Assembly (NCBI GenBank): GCA_041686855.1
Contig: JAWLDA010000001.1
Span: 372,001 to 436,000 of the forward strand
Direction of reading: 5' to 3'
Origin: JAWLDA01 sp041686855
GTDB taxonomy: Bacteria > Bacillota > Limnochordia > DTU080 > RSA5
DNA: 64,000 bases
The position numbers and the translations under genes were made by a program. The notes under the pieces were generated by a model, which was given only the letters and a program-made list of their open reading frames with translations, was not told where the DNA came from and did no database searches. Of this stretch, positions 35,561-43,296 are shown in pieces (positions within the stretch are counted from its first letter, which is position 1; every line of letters starts with the position of its first letter).

Positions 35561-36766
35561 TTGGCAATCGAGAAGGTAGCACTGGACAAGATTTTGCAGC
35601 TGGAATCGGCCGAAAAGGAGCGCCTCGGCCTGGTGCACACTCCAGGGGAGATCGCGCAGCAGCCCCAGGTGTGGCAGGAGACCGTCGACGGGATCGCAAG
35701 AGTGGCCATGGAGCTCAAACCACTGCTGGAGAGTGAGGAGCTGATCCTCACGGGCGCCGGCAGTTCTTACTTTATTGGAGCGTGCGCAGAGGCGGCCTTG
35801 GCGACCCGCCTGGCGGCGTTGCGAGTCCGCAGCCTTCCGTCGACGGAGATTGTGATGGATCCCCAGAGCACTCTGCCGCGACGTCCTTTCACGTTGGTCT
35901 CTGTCGCTCGTTCCGGCAACAGTCCGGAGGGGAATGCCGCGTTCCAACTGGCCGAGTCGCTGCGCCCCGGATTGGTAAAGCACATCGTCCTTACCTGTAA
36001 TCCGGAGGGCGAGTTGGCTCGACTCGCTCAGACGAGTCGGCGTCCGGCGGGGCTCTACGTCTTGCCGGAGGCGACGAACGACGGCGGACTCGCCATGACC
36101 AGCTCCTTTACGAGTCTCGTGATCGCCTTGCAAGCCCTCGCGTTTCTCGATCGGATGGACGCATACCGGGCGATCGTAGCCGACATGGCCGAAGCGTTCA
36201 ACGCGTTGCGCGCGAGCGCCGACGACGTGTTCGCATCCGCGGCCTTGCAACCGGTGCAGCGGGCTTTCTTTGTCGGCGCTCGACCCTTCTTTGGGGCGGC
36301 TCTCGAGTCACACCTCAAGGTGCAGGAGATGACCGACGGTCAGGTGTTGGCCAAAGCCGAAGATACCTTGGGTCTACGGCACGGACCTATGGCGGGGATC
36401 GACACGTCGACCCTCGTCGTGCTATTTGGGTCGTCGTCGGCGTATCGTCAGGCGTACGAGAGCGACTTGTTGCGTGAGATGGCTGCGAAGGGGTTGGGCA
36501 TTCAGCGCTGGGTTGTGGGCGCGCGCCCAAGTGACTCCTGGGCGAAGGATGCCCATCATGTCTTGGCGCTCGATCCCGACGGGCGCCTCGAGCTTCCGGA
36601 CGATCTCCTCTCGCCGCTCCTCGTGGCTCCGGCCCAGCTCTTTGGCATGTACAAGAGTTTGCACCTGGGTCTTCGTCCTGACGTCCCGAGTCGGCAGAAT
36701 GTGATTAATCGAGTGGTGGCCGGAGTCACCATATACCCGTATCCGTCAAACGAGGAGGGACGCTGA
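35561..36766 (+). CDS. SIS-domain sugar isomerase (AgaS-like)
   Basis: 401 residues, near the length of AgaS-type tagatose-6-phosphate ketose/aldose isomerases. Two SIS sugar-isomerase domains are visible: LTGAGSSYFIG near 72, SVARSGNSPE near 125, FVGARPFFGAALESHLKVQE near 240 and DTLGLRHGPMAG near 270. It probably deaminates and isomerises an amino-sugar phosphate. TTG 35561 has GGGAGGT 11 bases upstream, whereas GTG 35537 has no binding site. It sits between the ROK kinase and a tagatose-bisphosphate aldolase-like gene. Confidence 0.85.
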   Translation: MAIEKVALDKILQLESAEKERLGLVHTPGEIAQQPQVWQETVDGIARVAMELKPLLESEELILTGAGSSYFIGACAEAALATRLAALRVRSLPSTEIVMDPQSTLPRRPFTLVSVARSGNSPEGNAAFQLAESLRPGLVKHIVLTCNPEGELARLAQTSRRPAGLYVLPEATNDGGLAMTSSFTSLVIALQALAFLDRMDAYRAIVADMAEAFNALRASADDVFASAALQPVQRAFFVGARPFFGAALESHLKVQEMTDGQVLAKAEDTLGLRHGPMAGIDTSTLVVLFGSSSAYRQAYESDLLREMAAKGLGIQRWVVGARPSDSWAKDAHHVLALDPDGRLELPDDLLSPLLVAPAQLFGMYKSLHLGLRPDVPSRQNVINRVVAGVTIYPYPSNEEGR

Positions 36767-36768
36767 TC

Positions 36769-37761
36769 GTGGCACAGCTCGGAATCGGCAAGGTGCGCGG
36801 GTTGGCTACACTTTCGGACGGAGGGGGGCGCTTCCACATTCTCGCGTGTGATCAGCGCGGCGCGATTCGCCGGATGATGAGCACGATCGGTATCGAGCCC
36901 ACGTACCCACGCGTGGTCGCTGCCAAGTTGGATATTGTGGGGAGCCTCTCTCCGGTCGCCACCGGCGTGTTGCTGGACCCGGAGTACGGGGCCGGACCGG
37001 CAATCACACGGAGGGCGTTGACCGGCTCTTGCGGCTTGGTCGTAGCCGTCGAAGAGACCGGCTACGAAGAGATAGCCGGAGAACGGGTGAGCCGGCTTTT
37101 GGAAGGGTGGAGTGTCGAGAGTGTGAAGGCGATGGGGGCCTCCGCCGCGAAGTTGCTCATTTATTTCAACCCCAAGAAAGAGGCCTCGGCCCAACAGCAG
37201 GAGGCGCTGGTTGAGCAGGTTGCGGCGGAGTGTCGTCGGCTCGATTTGCCATTAATGTTGGAGTGCTTGGTGTATCCGACCGATCCCAACGCGTCCGGCG
37301 ACGAGCGCTTGCGCGAGCGCGAGGAGCTCGTCATTGAAAGTGCCCGTCGACTCAGCCGCTTCGATGTCGATGTGTACAAGGTGGAGTTCCCGCACCATCC
37401 TGCGTTGAATGGGAGCGTGAGTGACTGGGTCCGTTCGTGCGCACGGTTGACCGAGGCTTGCCGCGTCCCTTGGGCGCTCCTAAGCGCTGGGGTCGAATTT
37501 GACACCTTCGCGGCACAGGTCGAGGCGGCCTGTCGGGCCGGGGCCTCCGGGTTTGTCGGGGGACGGGCGATATGGAAAGAGGCTGTCTCGCTCCCCCCGG
37601 GAACTGAGCGAGCGGCATTCCTCGCCGGGGAGATGGTTCAACGCTTTCACCGTCTACGAACTATCACAGAACAGTACGCACGCGGCTGGCACGAAGTCTC
37701 AAGTCATCAATATCGGGCCGACGAGTTGACACCTCAAGGATGGTACACGACGTACTCGTGA
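36769..37761 (+). CDS. tagatose 1,6-diphosphate aldolase-like protein (LacD family)
   Basis: 330 residues. It starts with the LacD-like GRFHILACDQRGAIRRMM (about residues 20-37). VVAVEETGYEE and AAKLLIYFNP (near 125, with the likely Schiff-base lysine region), VYKVEFP near 203 and WALLSAGVEFDTF near 235 follow. LacD-family enzymes split tagatose-1,6-bisphosphate, or related sulfo-sugars, into triose phosphates. GTG 36769 has GAGGAGG about ten bases upstream. The order kinase, isomerase, aldolase fits a galactosamine/tagatose-type pathway. Confidence 0.85.
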   Translation: MAQLGIGKVRGLATLSDGGGRFHILACDQRGAIRRMMSTIGIEPTYPRVVAAKLDIVGSLSPVATGVLLDPEYGAGPAITRRALTGSCGLVVAVEETGYEEIAGERVSRLLEGWSVESVKAMGASAAKLLIYFNPKKEASAQQQEALVEQVAAECRRLDLPLMLECLVYPTDPNASGDERLREREELVIESARRLSRFDVDVYKVEFPHHPALNGSVSDWVRSCARLTEACRVPWALLSAGVEFDTFAAQVEAACRAGASGFVGGRAIWKEAVSLPPGTERAAFLAGEMVQRFHRLRTITEQYARGWHEVSSHQYRADELTPQGWYTTYS

Positions 37762-37820
37762 GCCCTGAGGGCTGTGGTAACGAATCGGTTGAAAAGGACC
37801 AAGAAGGGGTGACCGGTTGC

Positions 37821-39008
37821 ATGCAGTTTCACGAACAGTTTGGCCTCACTCCGATCATCAACGCCTGTGGCAAGATGACGCGACTTGCCAACGCTCGAGC
37901 GCTTCCAGAAGTGACGCGTCTAGCGGCAGAGTCTCTGGGGCATTTCTTCTACGCCGACGAGCTGCAGCAGCTGGCGTCGGAGCGCATCGCCCGCTTCTCG
38001 GGGGCGGAGGCTGGTTGCGTAACGGCCTGCACGGCCGCGGGCATCACCCTTAGCGTCGCGGCGGCGATGACGGGGACGGATATCGCCAAGGTGTTTCAAC
38101 TCCCCGACACTCGAGGCATGAGGCGCGAAGTGGTCTTGCAGAAGGGGCACGCCGTTAACTTCGGCGCACCGATCACGCAGATGATCCGGCTGGCCGGCGC
38201 AGAGGTGCGGGAGGTCGGCTCGGTCAACGGGACGCGTGTGGAACCCTTCACCCAAGCCATCACCGAGGAGACTGCAGCCGTGGTCTTTGTCGTCTCACAC
38301 CACACCGCACAGTACGGCTGTCTCCCTTTGTCCGAGGTTGTTCGCATCGCCCGCGCCCGTGGGGTGCCGGTGATCGTGGATGCTGCCGCGCAGTCGTTCA
38401 ACCTGCGACACATCCTCCAAAGTGGCGCTGATCTCGTCATTTGTTCGGGACATAAGTACCTGTCGGGCACCGTCTCCGGCCTCGTCTGCGGCCGCAGGGA
38501 GCTGATCGAGGCGGTCGTCTTGCAAAATCAAGGGATCGGGCGCCCCATGAAAGTAGGGAAAGAGGGAATCTTTGGCCTCATCGCCGCGCTCGAAGCGCGT
38601 GAGCGTCTCGATGTGGACGCGTTTTACGAGGGCGTGCGTACCAAAGTCCAGAGGGTCTGTGATGCGCTTGCCACGTACATAGGGGTCCGGACCGAGTTGA
38701 CGGAAGACCCCAATGGCAATCCGTTCTGCCGAGCGCGCGTCTGGGTGGATCCTCAGGCGGCCGGACTGGACGCAGGGGCTGTTGTCACGGCGGCCGCCTC
38801 TAGGCGTCCGGCAATCATATTACGGGCTCATCACGCCGAAGAGGGTTACTTCGACGTCGACGTGGTCGAGCTGACCGACGAAGAGCTACACATCGTCGTG
38901 CAGGCGCTCTGCTCCATTCTGGCCGCGACGCCGGGCGAAAAGGCGGCATGGCAGGGAGGCGCGCCGACGAGGCCACGCATGCAATGGTTGGGTGATGTAG
39001 CCGGGTAA
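37821..39008 (+). CDS. SelA-related PLP-dependent enzyme (D-glucosaminate-6-phosphate ammonia-lyase-like)
   Basis: 395 residues of the SelA-like aminotransferase fold seen in DgaE and TIGR01437 proteins. The PLP lysine is in SGHKYLSG (about residue 217). CTAAGITLSVAAAM near 75, FVVSHHTAQYG near 160 and VPVIVDAAAQSFNLR near 190 also fit. DgaE proteins eliminate ammonia from D-glucosaminate-6-phosphate. It is not selenocysteine synthase itself: context and neighbours match the sugar-pathway subgroup. ATG 37821 has AAGGGGTGA nine bases upstream, so the 27 earlier open codons are excluded. It precedes an EF_0837-type amidohydrolase. Confidence 0.85.
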   Translation: MQFHEQFGLTPIINACGKMTRLANARALPEVTRLAAESLGHFFYADELQQLASERIARFSGAEAGCVTACTAAGITLSVAAAMTGTDIAKVFQLPDTRGMRREVVLQKGHAVNFGAPITQMIRLAGAEVREVGSVNGTRVEPFTQAITEETAAVVFVVSHHTAQYGCLPLSEVVRIARARGVPVIVDAAAQSFNLRHILQSGADLVICSGHKYLSGTVSGLVCGRRELIEAVVLQNQGIGRPMKVGKEGIFGLIAALEARERLDVDAFYEGVRTKVQRVCDALATYIGVRTELTEDPNGNPFCRARVWVDPQAAGLDAGAVVTAAASRRPAIILRAHHAEEGYFDVDVVELTDEELHIVVQALCSILAATPGEKAAWQGGAPTRPRMQWLGDVAG

Positions 39009-39033
39009 CGTCTCACACGGAGGTGCGACAACA

Positions 39034-40206
39034 ATGCAAGAGTCGACTCGTGAACAGCGCGCCGTGGACATCCTTCTCGAGCAGGGGACGGTGATCGACC
39101 CGGCACAAGGGATCCACACGGTGTGTGATGTGGGAATAATCGGACGACGTATCGTGGGCGTGGGGAGGAGCCTCCCGCGCTCGCGCAAGACCCGTGTCGT
39201 GAACTGCCGAGGTTTGATTGTCACGCCGGGATTGATCGACCTCCACGTGCACGCCTACACCGGAGCGACCGATCTCAGCCTGGATCCTGACGAGATGATG
39301 CTGCAGGGCGGCGTGACGACGATACTTGACACCGGGAGCGCGGGGTACTACACGTGGGCGGGGTTTCGCAGCGTCGCGGAGGCAGCCCAAGCCGAAGTGC
39401 TCGGGCTCGTCAACTTGTGCAGCACCGGACTCGCTGCGTGGCGAGTGGGCGAGTTGGTCGATCCTCGTATGGCCGACGTTGAGAAGGCTGTCGCCGTCAT
39501 CCAATCCGAACCCACCCTCGCCGTTGGCGTTAAGATCCGGGCGAGCGCTCGCATCATCGGCGAAGGCGAGCAGGGGTGGCGGCATCTGCGGATGGCGAAG
39601 GAGGCGGCCACGCTCTCGGATACGTGGCTGATGGTACACATCGGATCATGTCCAATGCCGGTGGAAGAGCTCATCACGGTACTGGAGCCGGACGACGTGT
39701 TGACCCATTGTTTTGCCGGCGGCCGTCACACCAACAGCATCCTCGACGCGAACGGGAAGGTGTTCGGACCAATTATGGCGGCATACGAAGCGGGCGTGGC
39801 CTTCGATATCGGCCACGGCAGGGGCAGCTTTGATTGGAATGTCGCCGAGCGAGCGATGGATCAGGGACTGATTCCAACGACGATCAGCACAGATCTGCAC
39901 ATCCAAAACGTGAACGGACCCGTCTTTGACATGCCCACGACGATGAGCAAACTTCTCCACCTGGGAATGGGGCTTGATGATGTGATCGCACGCAGCACGT
40001 GGGTCCCCGCCCAGGTCCTGCAGCGGGAGGCGGAGATTGGTACACTGCGACCAGGAAGCACCGCCGACGTGGCGCTGCTGCGCATGGTGGACGGGGAGGT
40101 GACACTGTACGACAGTTATGACAAGCCCCGGCGCGCCACCAGACGGTTGGAGGCCGTCGGTGTGGTGCGCGCCGGTCGAATCGTGAAGGAACCTTCTAAC
40201 TACTGA
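39034..40206 (+). CDS. amidohydrolase/deacetylase-family metallohydrolase (EF_0837-like)
   Basis: 390 residues. Amidohydrolase metal sites are in GLIDLHVHAYTG near 67, the probable carboxylated lysine in VGVKIRAS near 166, MVHIGSCP near 203, LTHCFAGG near 225 and STDLHIQN near 285. The family is commonly encoded next to the SelA-related PLP enzyme, as here, but its substrate is not settled; deacetylation of an amino sugar acid is plausible. GGAGGTG lies eight bases before the ATG. Its stop overlaps the convergent solute-binding gene by seven bases. Confidence 0.85.
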   Translation: MQESTREQRAVDILLEQGTVIDPAQGIHTVCDVGIIGRRIVGVGRSLPRSRKTRVVNCRGLIVTPGLIDLHVHAYTGATDLSLDPDEMMLQGGVTTILDTGSAGYYTWAGFRSVAEAAQAEVLGLVNLCSTGLAAWRVGELVDPRMADVEKAVAVIQSEPTLAVGVKIRASARIIGEGEQGWRHLRMAKEAATLSDTWLMVHIGSCPMPVEELITVLEPDDVLTHCFAGGRHTNSILDANGKVFGPIMAAYEAGVAFDIGHGRGSFDWNVAERAMDQGLIPTTISTDLHIQNVNGPVFDMPTTMSKLLHLGMGLDDVIARSTWVPAQVLQREAEIGTLRPGSTADVALLRMVDGEVTLYDSYDKPRRATRRLEAVGVVRAGRIVKEPSNY

Positions 40207-41477
40207 GCGCTCCCAAGGATTTGGACGTAGTCGATCTCAAGGAGGCGCTGGGCTTCATCGAGCGCTTCTTTGGGGGAGGCTTCGAGCCGTGCCACCTTGA
40301 GCAGCGCCTCCGTCGTCTTCGTATAGAACGGCGGATACTCTAGGGGCGGGCGGCCCCAGGCGACGTCCATCTGTTTCACCAAAATCGCATCGGTGGGGGA
40401 GAGTTCGTCAAGGATTTCGGCAATTGCGCTTCGGCGAGTCGGCAGGCTGCCGGTAGCGCGGTAGAGCCGCACTTCCGCCTCTTTACTCGCCAACCACTCG
40501 AGGAGTATGGCCGCTTCGTCGGGGTTCCGTGCCGAGTGGGTGATTACGTGGGCGTACCCCCCGGAGTGCGTTCCGTTAGTCCCATAGGGTGGATGGGGTA
40601 CCTCGCCGACGCCCAACTCAAGGCCGGGATCCATCTGCTTTACGGTCTGCGCGAAACCGTTCCAGTGGGCGATCATCGTCACCCCGCGGTCGTACAACGT
40701 CGCCGGGCTCTTACCGTCTAAGAACGCAGTAACGGCGTTGTAGGGGTAGCGTACTGCGTACTCTTGGATCCACTCAAATCCTCGGATGTGGTTCGGGGTA
40801 TTCACCATCGGTTGCATGGAGGCGTAGTCGAACACCTCACCCCCAAACGTGTAAAGCCAACTGGTCGCGTACCAGTTTCCGATCCATGGGATAAATCCGA
40901 GGTGCGTGAAGTCTCCTTCACCGTCCATCTGCGAGAAGCGGGCGCTCATTGCGTCGAACTCCTCGATGGTGGCCGGTCCGGTCTCGGCGTCGTAACCAGC
41001 CGCTGCGAAGTCGGCTTGATTCCAAAACAGCCCCCGGATGTCCGTCCCCCAGGGTATACCGTAGGTCGAGCCTTGGTACATCACCTCACGCATCGCGGCG
41101 GGGATAAACTCCTCGTCGACCGCCCCTACGAACCGATCGATCGGCTGCAGTACGCCTTTCGCAGCTAACTCGACGATTTGCGAGCGTTCGATCTCGATGA
41201 GATCAGGCGGTGTGCCGGCGGCGATAAGGGAGATGAGTCGGTCCGTCACCGAGCGGCCTTCGAGGGTGCCGCCGCGGATGAGTTCGATGTCGATCTCTGG
41301 ATGGGCCTCTTCAAACTCGGCCACCAGTTCGAGGAAGAGCGCTTCCCACGCGTCTGGTTGACCGTACCAGTTGTACAGGTAGACGACCTTGCCTGCGTGC
41401 GCAGTTACGGGAGCGAGCAGTGTAACGAGCGCAGCGATCAACAGTGTGTACGTCGCCAGCCTGGCGCTGAGGCTCAT
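40200..41477 (-). CDS. ABC transporter solute-binding protein (second)
   Basis: 425 residues. A signal peptide (about residues 1-28, ending VTAHAG) leads to a family 1 sugar-binding fold: GTPPDLIEIERSQIVEL near 95, MYQGSTYGIPWGTDIRG near 138, FEWIQEYAVRYP and a HSGGYAHVITHSA segment near 310. AGAGGAGG lies about 11 bases before the ATG. It has no permease or ATPase gene nearby. It follows the minus-strand gene at 41497 and faces the amino-sugar operon tail to tail, suggesting import of that operon's substrate. Confidence 0.9.
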   Translation of the reverse strand: MSLSARLATYTLLIAALVTLLAPVTAHAGKVVYLYNWYGQPDAWEALFLELVAEFEEAHPEIDIELIRGGTLEGRSVTDRLISLIAAGTPPDLIEIERSQIVELAAKGVLQPIDRFVGAVDEEFIPAAMREVMYQGSTYGIPWGTDIRGLFWNQADFAAAGYDAETGPATIEEFDAMSARFSQMDGEGDFTHLGFIPWIGNWYATSWLYTFGGEVFDYASMQPMVNTPNHIRGFEWIQEYAVRYPYNAVTAFLDGKSPATLYDRGVTMIAHWNGFAQTVKQMDPGLELGVGEVPHPPYGTNGTHSGGYAHVITHSARNPDEAAILLEWLASKEAEVRLYRATGSLPTRRSAIAEILDELSPTDAILVKQMDVAWGRPPLEYPPFYTKTTEALLKVARLEASPKEALDEAQRLLEIDYVQILGSAQ

Positions 41478-41496
41478 AACGTCATGATTCCTCCTC

Positions 41497-42552
41497 TTAG
41501 TGAAGCTGCCACCCTGAAACGTCGACGCTGAGTGCCGTGTGTCCCTTGTACTCCTCGTACACGTCGTGCATCTCTTCGAGCGTATCGAAGTACCCCACGA
41601 TGTGCGCTGCGCTAAAGGTGTCGCCGGCCTTGACCGGTCGGCCGTGAATCTCTTCGATCATCACAATAATGCCGGGCCGCTGACTGCACCACGCTTCGTA
41701 GACGACCGAGGGCTCGAGTGTAAGGCCGGCCAACCAAGGTCCCGGGGCGCCCGACTCTTTGTCTCGCAGCCGGTACGCCCTGATGAAGTGCTCGGGCGTT
41801 TTGTTGAGATCGCGGCGGTACCCGAACTTCAGATCCGGGGGAAAGGGGGTGAAGAACTCGTTGGCCGGGATGCGGACACCGTTAGGACCGCTCAGGTAGC
41901 TGAGGTAGATCTCGCTAAAGGTGTCGCCTTGCTCGTGTCGGACGCACCCCGGTGTATCGTTGCGCAAAAACATTTCGGGGGAATCGTTGGCGCTGTTGAT
42001 TTGATCCATGAGGAAGAAGTAGCGCTTCCCCTTAGGGAAGACGATTCGCTGGGTCCACAATGAACCGGCGTTACGCCCGGGGGCGGCGTACTCGAAGCGA
42101 TACACAGTCTCGACCGCGACGAAATCGTCACCGACGGTAACGCTGGGTTGGACGGGTTTCATCCGGTGGCACAACTGCGGTCCTTCGATGGCCCGCTTGC
42201 GGTGCGAACTACCGTGGGCGTTGCGTGCATACTCCCTGGCCTCAGGCGCAGACTCGTTCTCGTACCATGTGTACGGTGCGACGCCGTTCCCGTCGGGCGC
42301 GTAGAGCTGGTCGGCGTACTCGGCATCGCTGCCCGGCTCCATGAGCCAGTCGACCACCATCAATCCATCGCCGACCTCTGCAAATCCCGATTCTTTGTCG
42401 ACAAAGGAACCCTTCTCAATACCCGTCATCCAATGTTTGGGCTCCTTCTTGGGGATGGCCGCCTCCAACCGATCCGTCGCAATCTTGATCCGGAATTCAT
42501 CTTCGACGACCTGTAGCCACTCTTCGTTGTGGGCTGCGCTCATTCCACTCAT
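41497..42552 (-). CDS. uncharacterised protein upstream of the solute-binding gene
   Basis: 351 residues, no signal peptide or membrane segment, and many beta-strand-like stretches (FVAVETVYRFEYAAPG, YFFLMDQINSAND, GVRIPANEFFTPF). It looks like a large beta-sandwich enzyme or carbohydrate-acting protein, but I do not recognise the family. It lies 19 bases upstream of the binding-protein gene, so the two are probably one operon and the product likely acts on the imported compound. The start is uncertain: ATG 42552 has AAGGAG 16 bases upstream and ATG 42543 is also in frame. Confidence 0.75.
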   Translation of the reverse strand: MSGMSAAHNEEWLQVVEDEFRIKIATDRLEAAIPKKEPKHWMTGIEKGSFVDKESGFAEVGDGLMVVDWLMEPGSDAEYADQLYAPDGNGVAPYTWYENESAPEAREYARNAHGSSHRKRAIEGPQLCHRMKPVQPSVTVGDDFVAVETVYRFEYAAPGRNAGSLWTQRIVFPKGKRYFFLMDQINSANDSPEMFLRNDTPGCVRHEQGDTFSEIYLSYLSGPNGVRIPANEFFTPFPPDLKFGYRRDLNKTPEHFIRAYRLRDKESGAPGPWLAGLTLEPSVVYEAWCSQRPGIIVMIEEIHGRPVKAGDTFSAAHIVGYFDTLEEMHDVYEEYKGHTALSVDVSGWQLH

Positions 42553-42652
42553 TGGTCTCTAGTTCCAACTCCTTTGTGACATCGTTTCGAGTTTTCTCAT
42601 AATACCTTTCAAAAAAAGGCAGCGCGAATCCTGCGATGGACAAACAAGAGCC

Positions 42653-42699
42653 GTTTAAAAAGAGAAAGGCCGGGGAGTGCGTCTCCCGCGGCCTTTCTC
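42653..42699 (-). terminator. intrinsic terminator of the DUF3795-like gene
   Basis: On the minus strand an 11-base perfect stem (42699-42689 with 42672-42662), extended by GGGAG/CTCCC inside, is followed by TTTTTAAAC. This is the best T-tract terminator on this strand. It begins 30 bases after the TGA at 42730, not after the TGA at 42829. Confidence 0.88.
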
Positions 42700-42729
42700 G
42701 CTTAACGCTCACCGTGATCGGTTTGCGCA

Positions 42730-43191
42730 TCACTCGATGTTTGCCAGCGCCTCGATTGCCTTTACGGCGCCGCACGATGCTGCTTGGCTACAACCTGAGC
42801 ATCCACCGGATGCTCCGCCGGAACTGCCTCACCCACCGCCGCCGCCACAGCCTCCGCCGGAGCCGCACCCGCCGGTCGCGTCGTCCGGATTAATGCCGAG
42901 GGCCTTGTACTTTGCCATCAGCGCCTTGGTGCGCTCACGCATGAGGCTTCGCCTAGCGGTGTAGGCTTCAAAGTGATAGCACGACTCGAGCTCGCAATCG
43001 TGACACGAGTCGATCTCCTTGAGGTGGGCGCAGTCCCGGACAACACAGTCGCCCATGCCGAGGCTGGGGCAACCGTTGCACAACCCGTTTTGAAACGCGG
43101 GGCAGGTGTCGCAGTACAGGCCGCACTTTGAGACGATACGGCCCTCCGCTTCCTGCGACACGTCTCCAACGGGTGAGTCCACGTCAGCCAT
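42730..43191 (-). CDS. DUF3795-like Cys-rich protein, candidate selenoprotein with in-frame TGA
   Basis: The N-terminal part has the DUF3795-type cysteine pattern (CGLYCDTC, CNGCPSLGMGDC, CHDCELESC), probably metal- or sulfur-binding. After residue 120 there is an in-frame TGA (42829-42831) preceded by CGGGGG. Reading continues for 32 codons (GSSGGASGGCSGCSQAASCG, then AVKAIEALANIE) to a TGA at 42730, giving 153 residues if the first TGA is selenocysteine. The Gly/Ser/Cys composition is continuous across the TGA. The terminator lies 30 bases beyond the second stop. A hairpin suited to a bacterial SECIS follows the TGA. Conventional gene finding would stop at 42829. ATG 43191 follows GGGAGTGA. 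Readthrough by another route or a recent nonsense mutation are alternatives. Confidence 0.65.
42797..42815 (-). promoter_or_regulatory. SECIS-like hairpin downstream of the in-frame TGA
   Basis: On the minus strand GAGCATCC pairs perfectly with GGATGCTC across a GGT loop. The loop starts 21 bases after the TGA at 42829-42831. Known bacterial SECIS elements have a short stem, a small loop with a G in its first two positions, and about 16-37 bases between UGA and loop; all three fit. The bulged U of the E. coli fdhF element is not evident. Confidence 0.55.
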
Positions 43192-43224
43192 GTGACTCAC
43201 TCCCGTCTATGCGGTTGGTCCGGT

Positions 43225-43248
43225 GTGCGCACCCATTGGGGTGCGCAC
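43225..43248. terminator. 10-bp hairpin after the PrsA-like gene
   Basis: Arms 43225-43234 and 43239-43248 pair perfectly with an ATTG loop. It lies about 50 bases beyond the stop of the minus-strand foldase gene and upstream of the DUF3795-like gene. No T-run follows. Confidence 0.5.
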
Positions 43249-43296
43249 CGCCCGATAGAATCTTCGACTCGTGGGCTACAATCCCTTGCCGCGCGT

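Noticed and set aside
37821..39008. True selenocysteine synthase SelA
   Set aside because: Although the fold is SelA-related, its place in a sugar operon beside an EF_0837-like amidohydrolase matches the DgaE/TIGR01437 subgroup, so it is not used as evidence for Sec synthesis.
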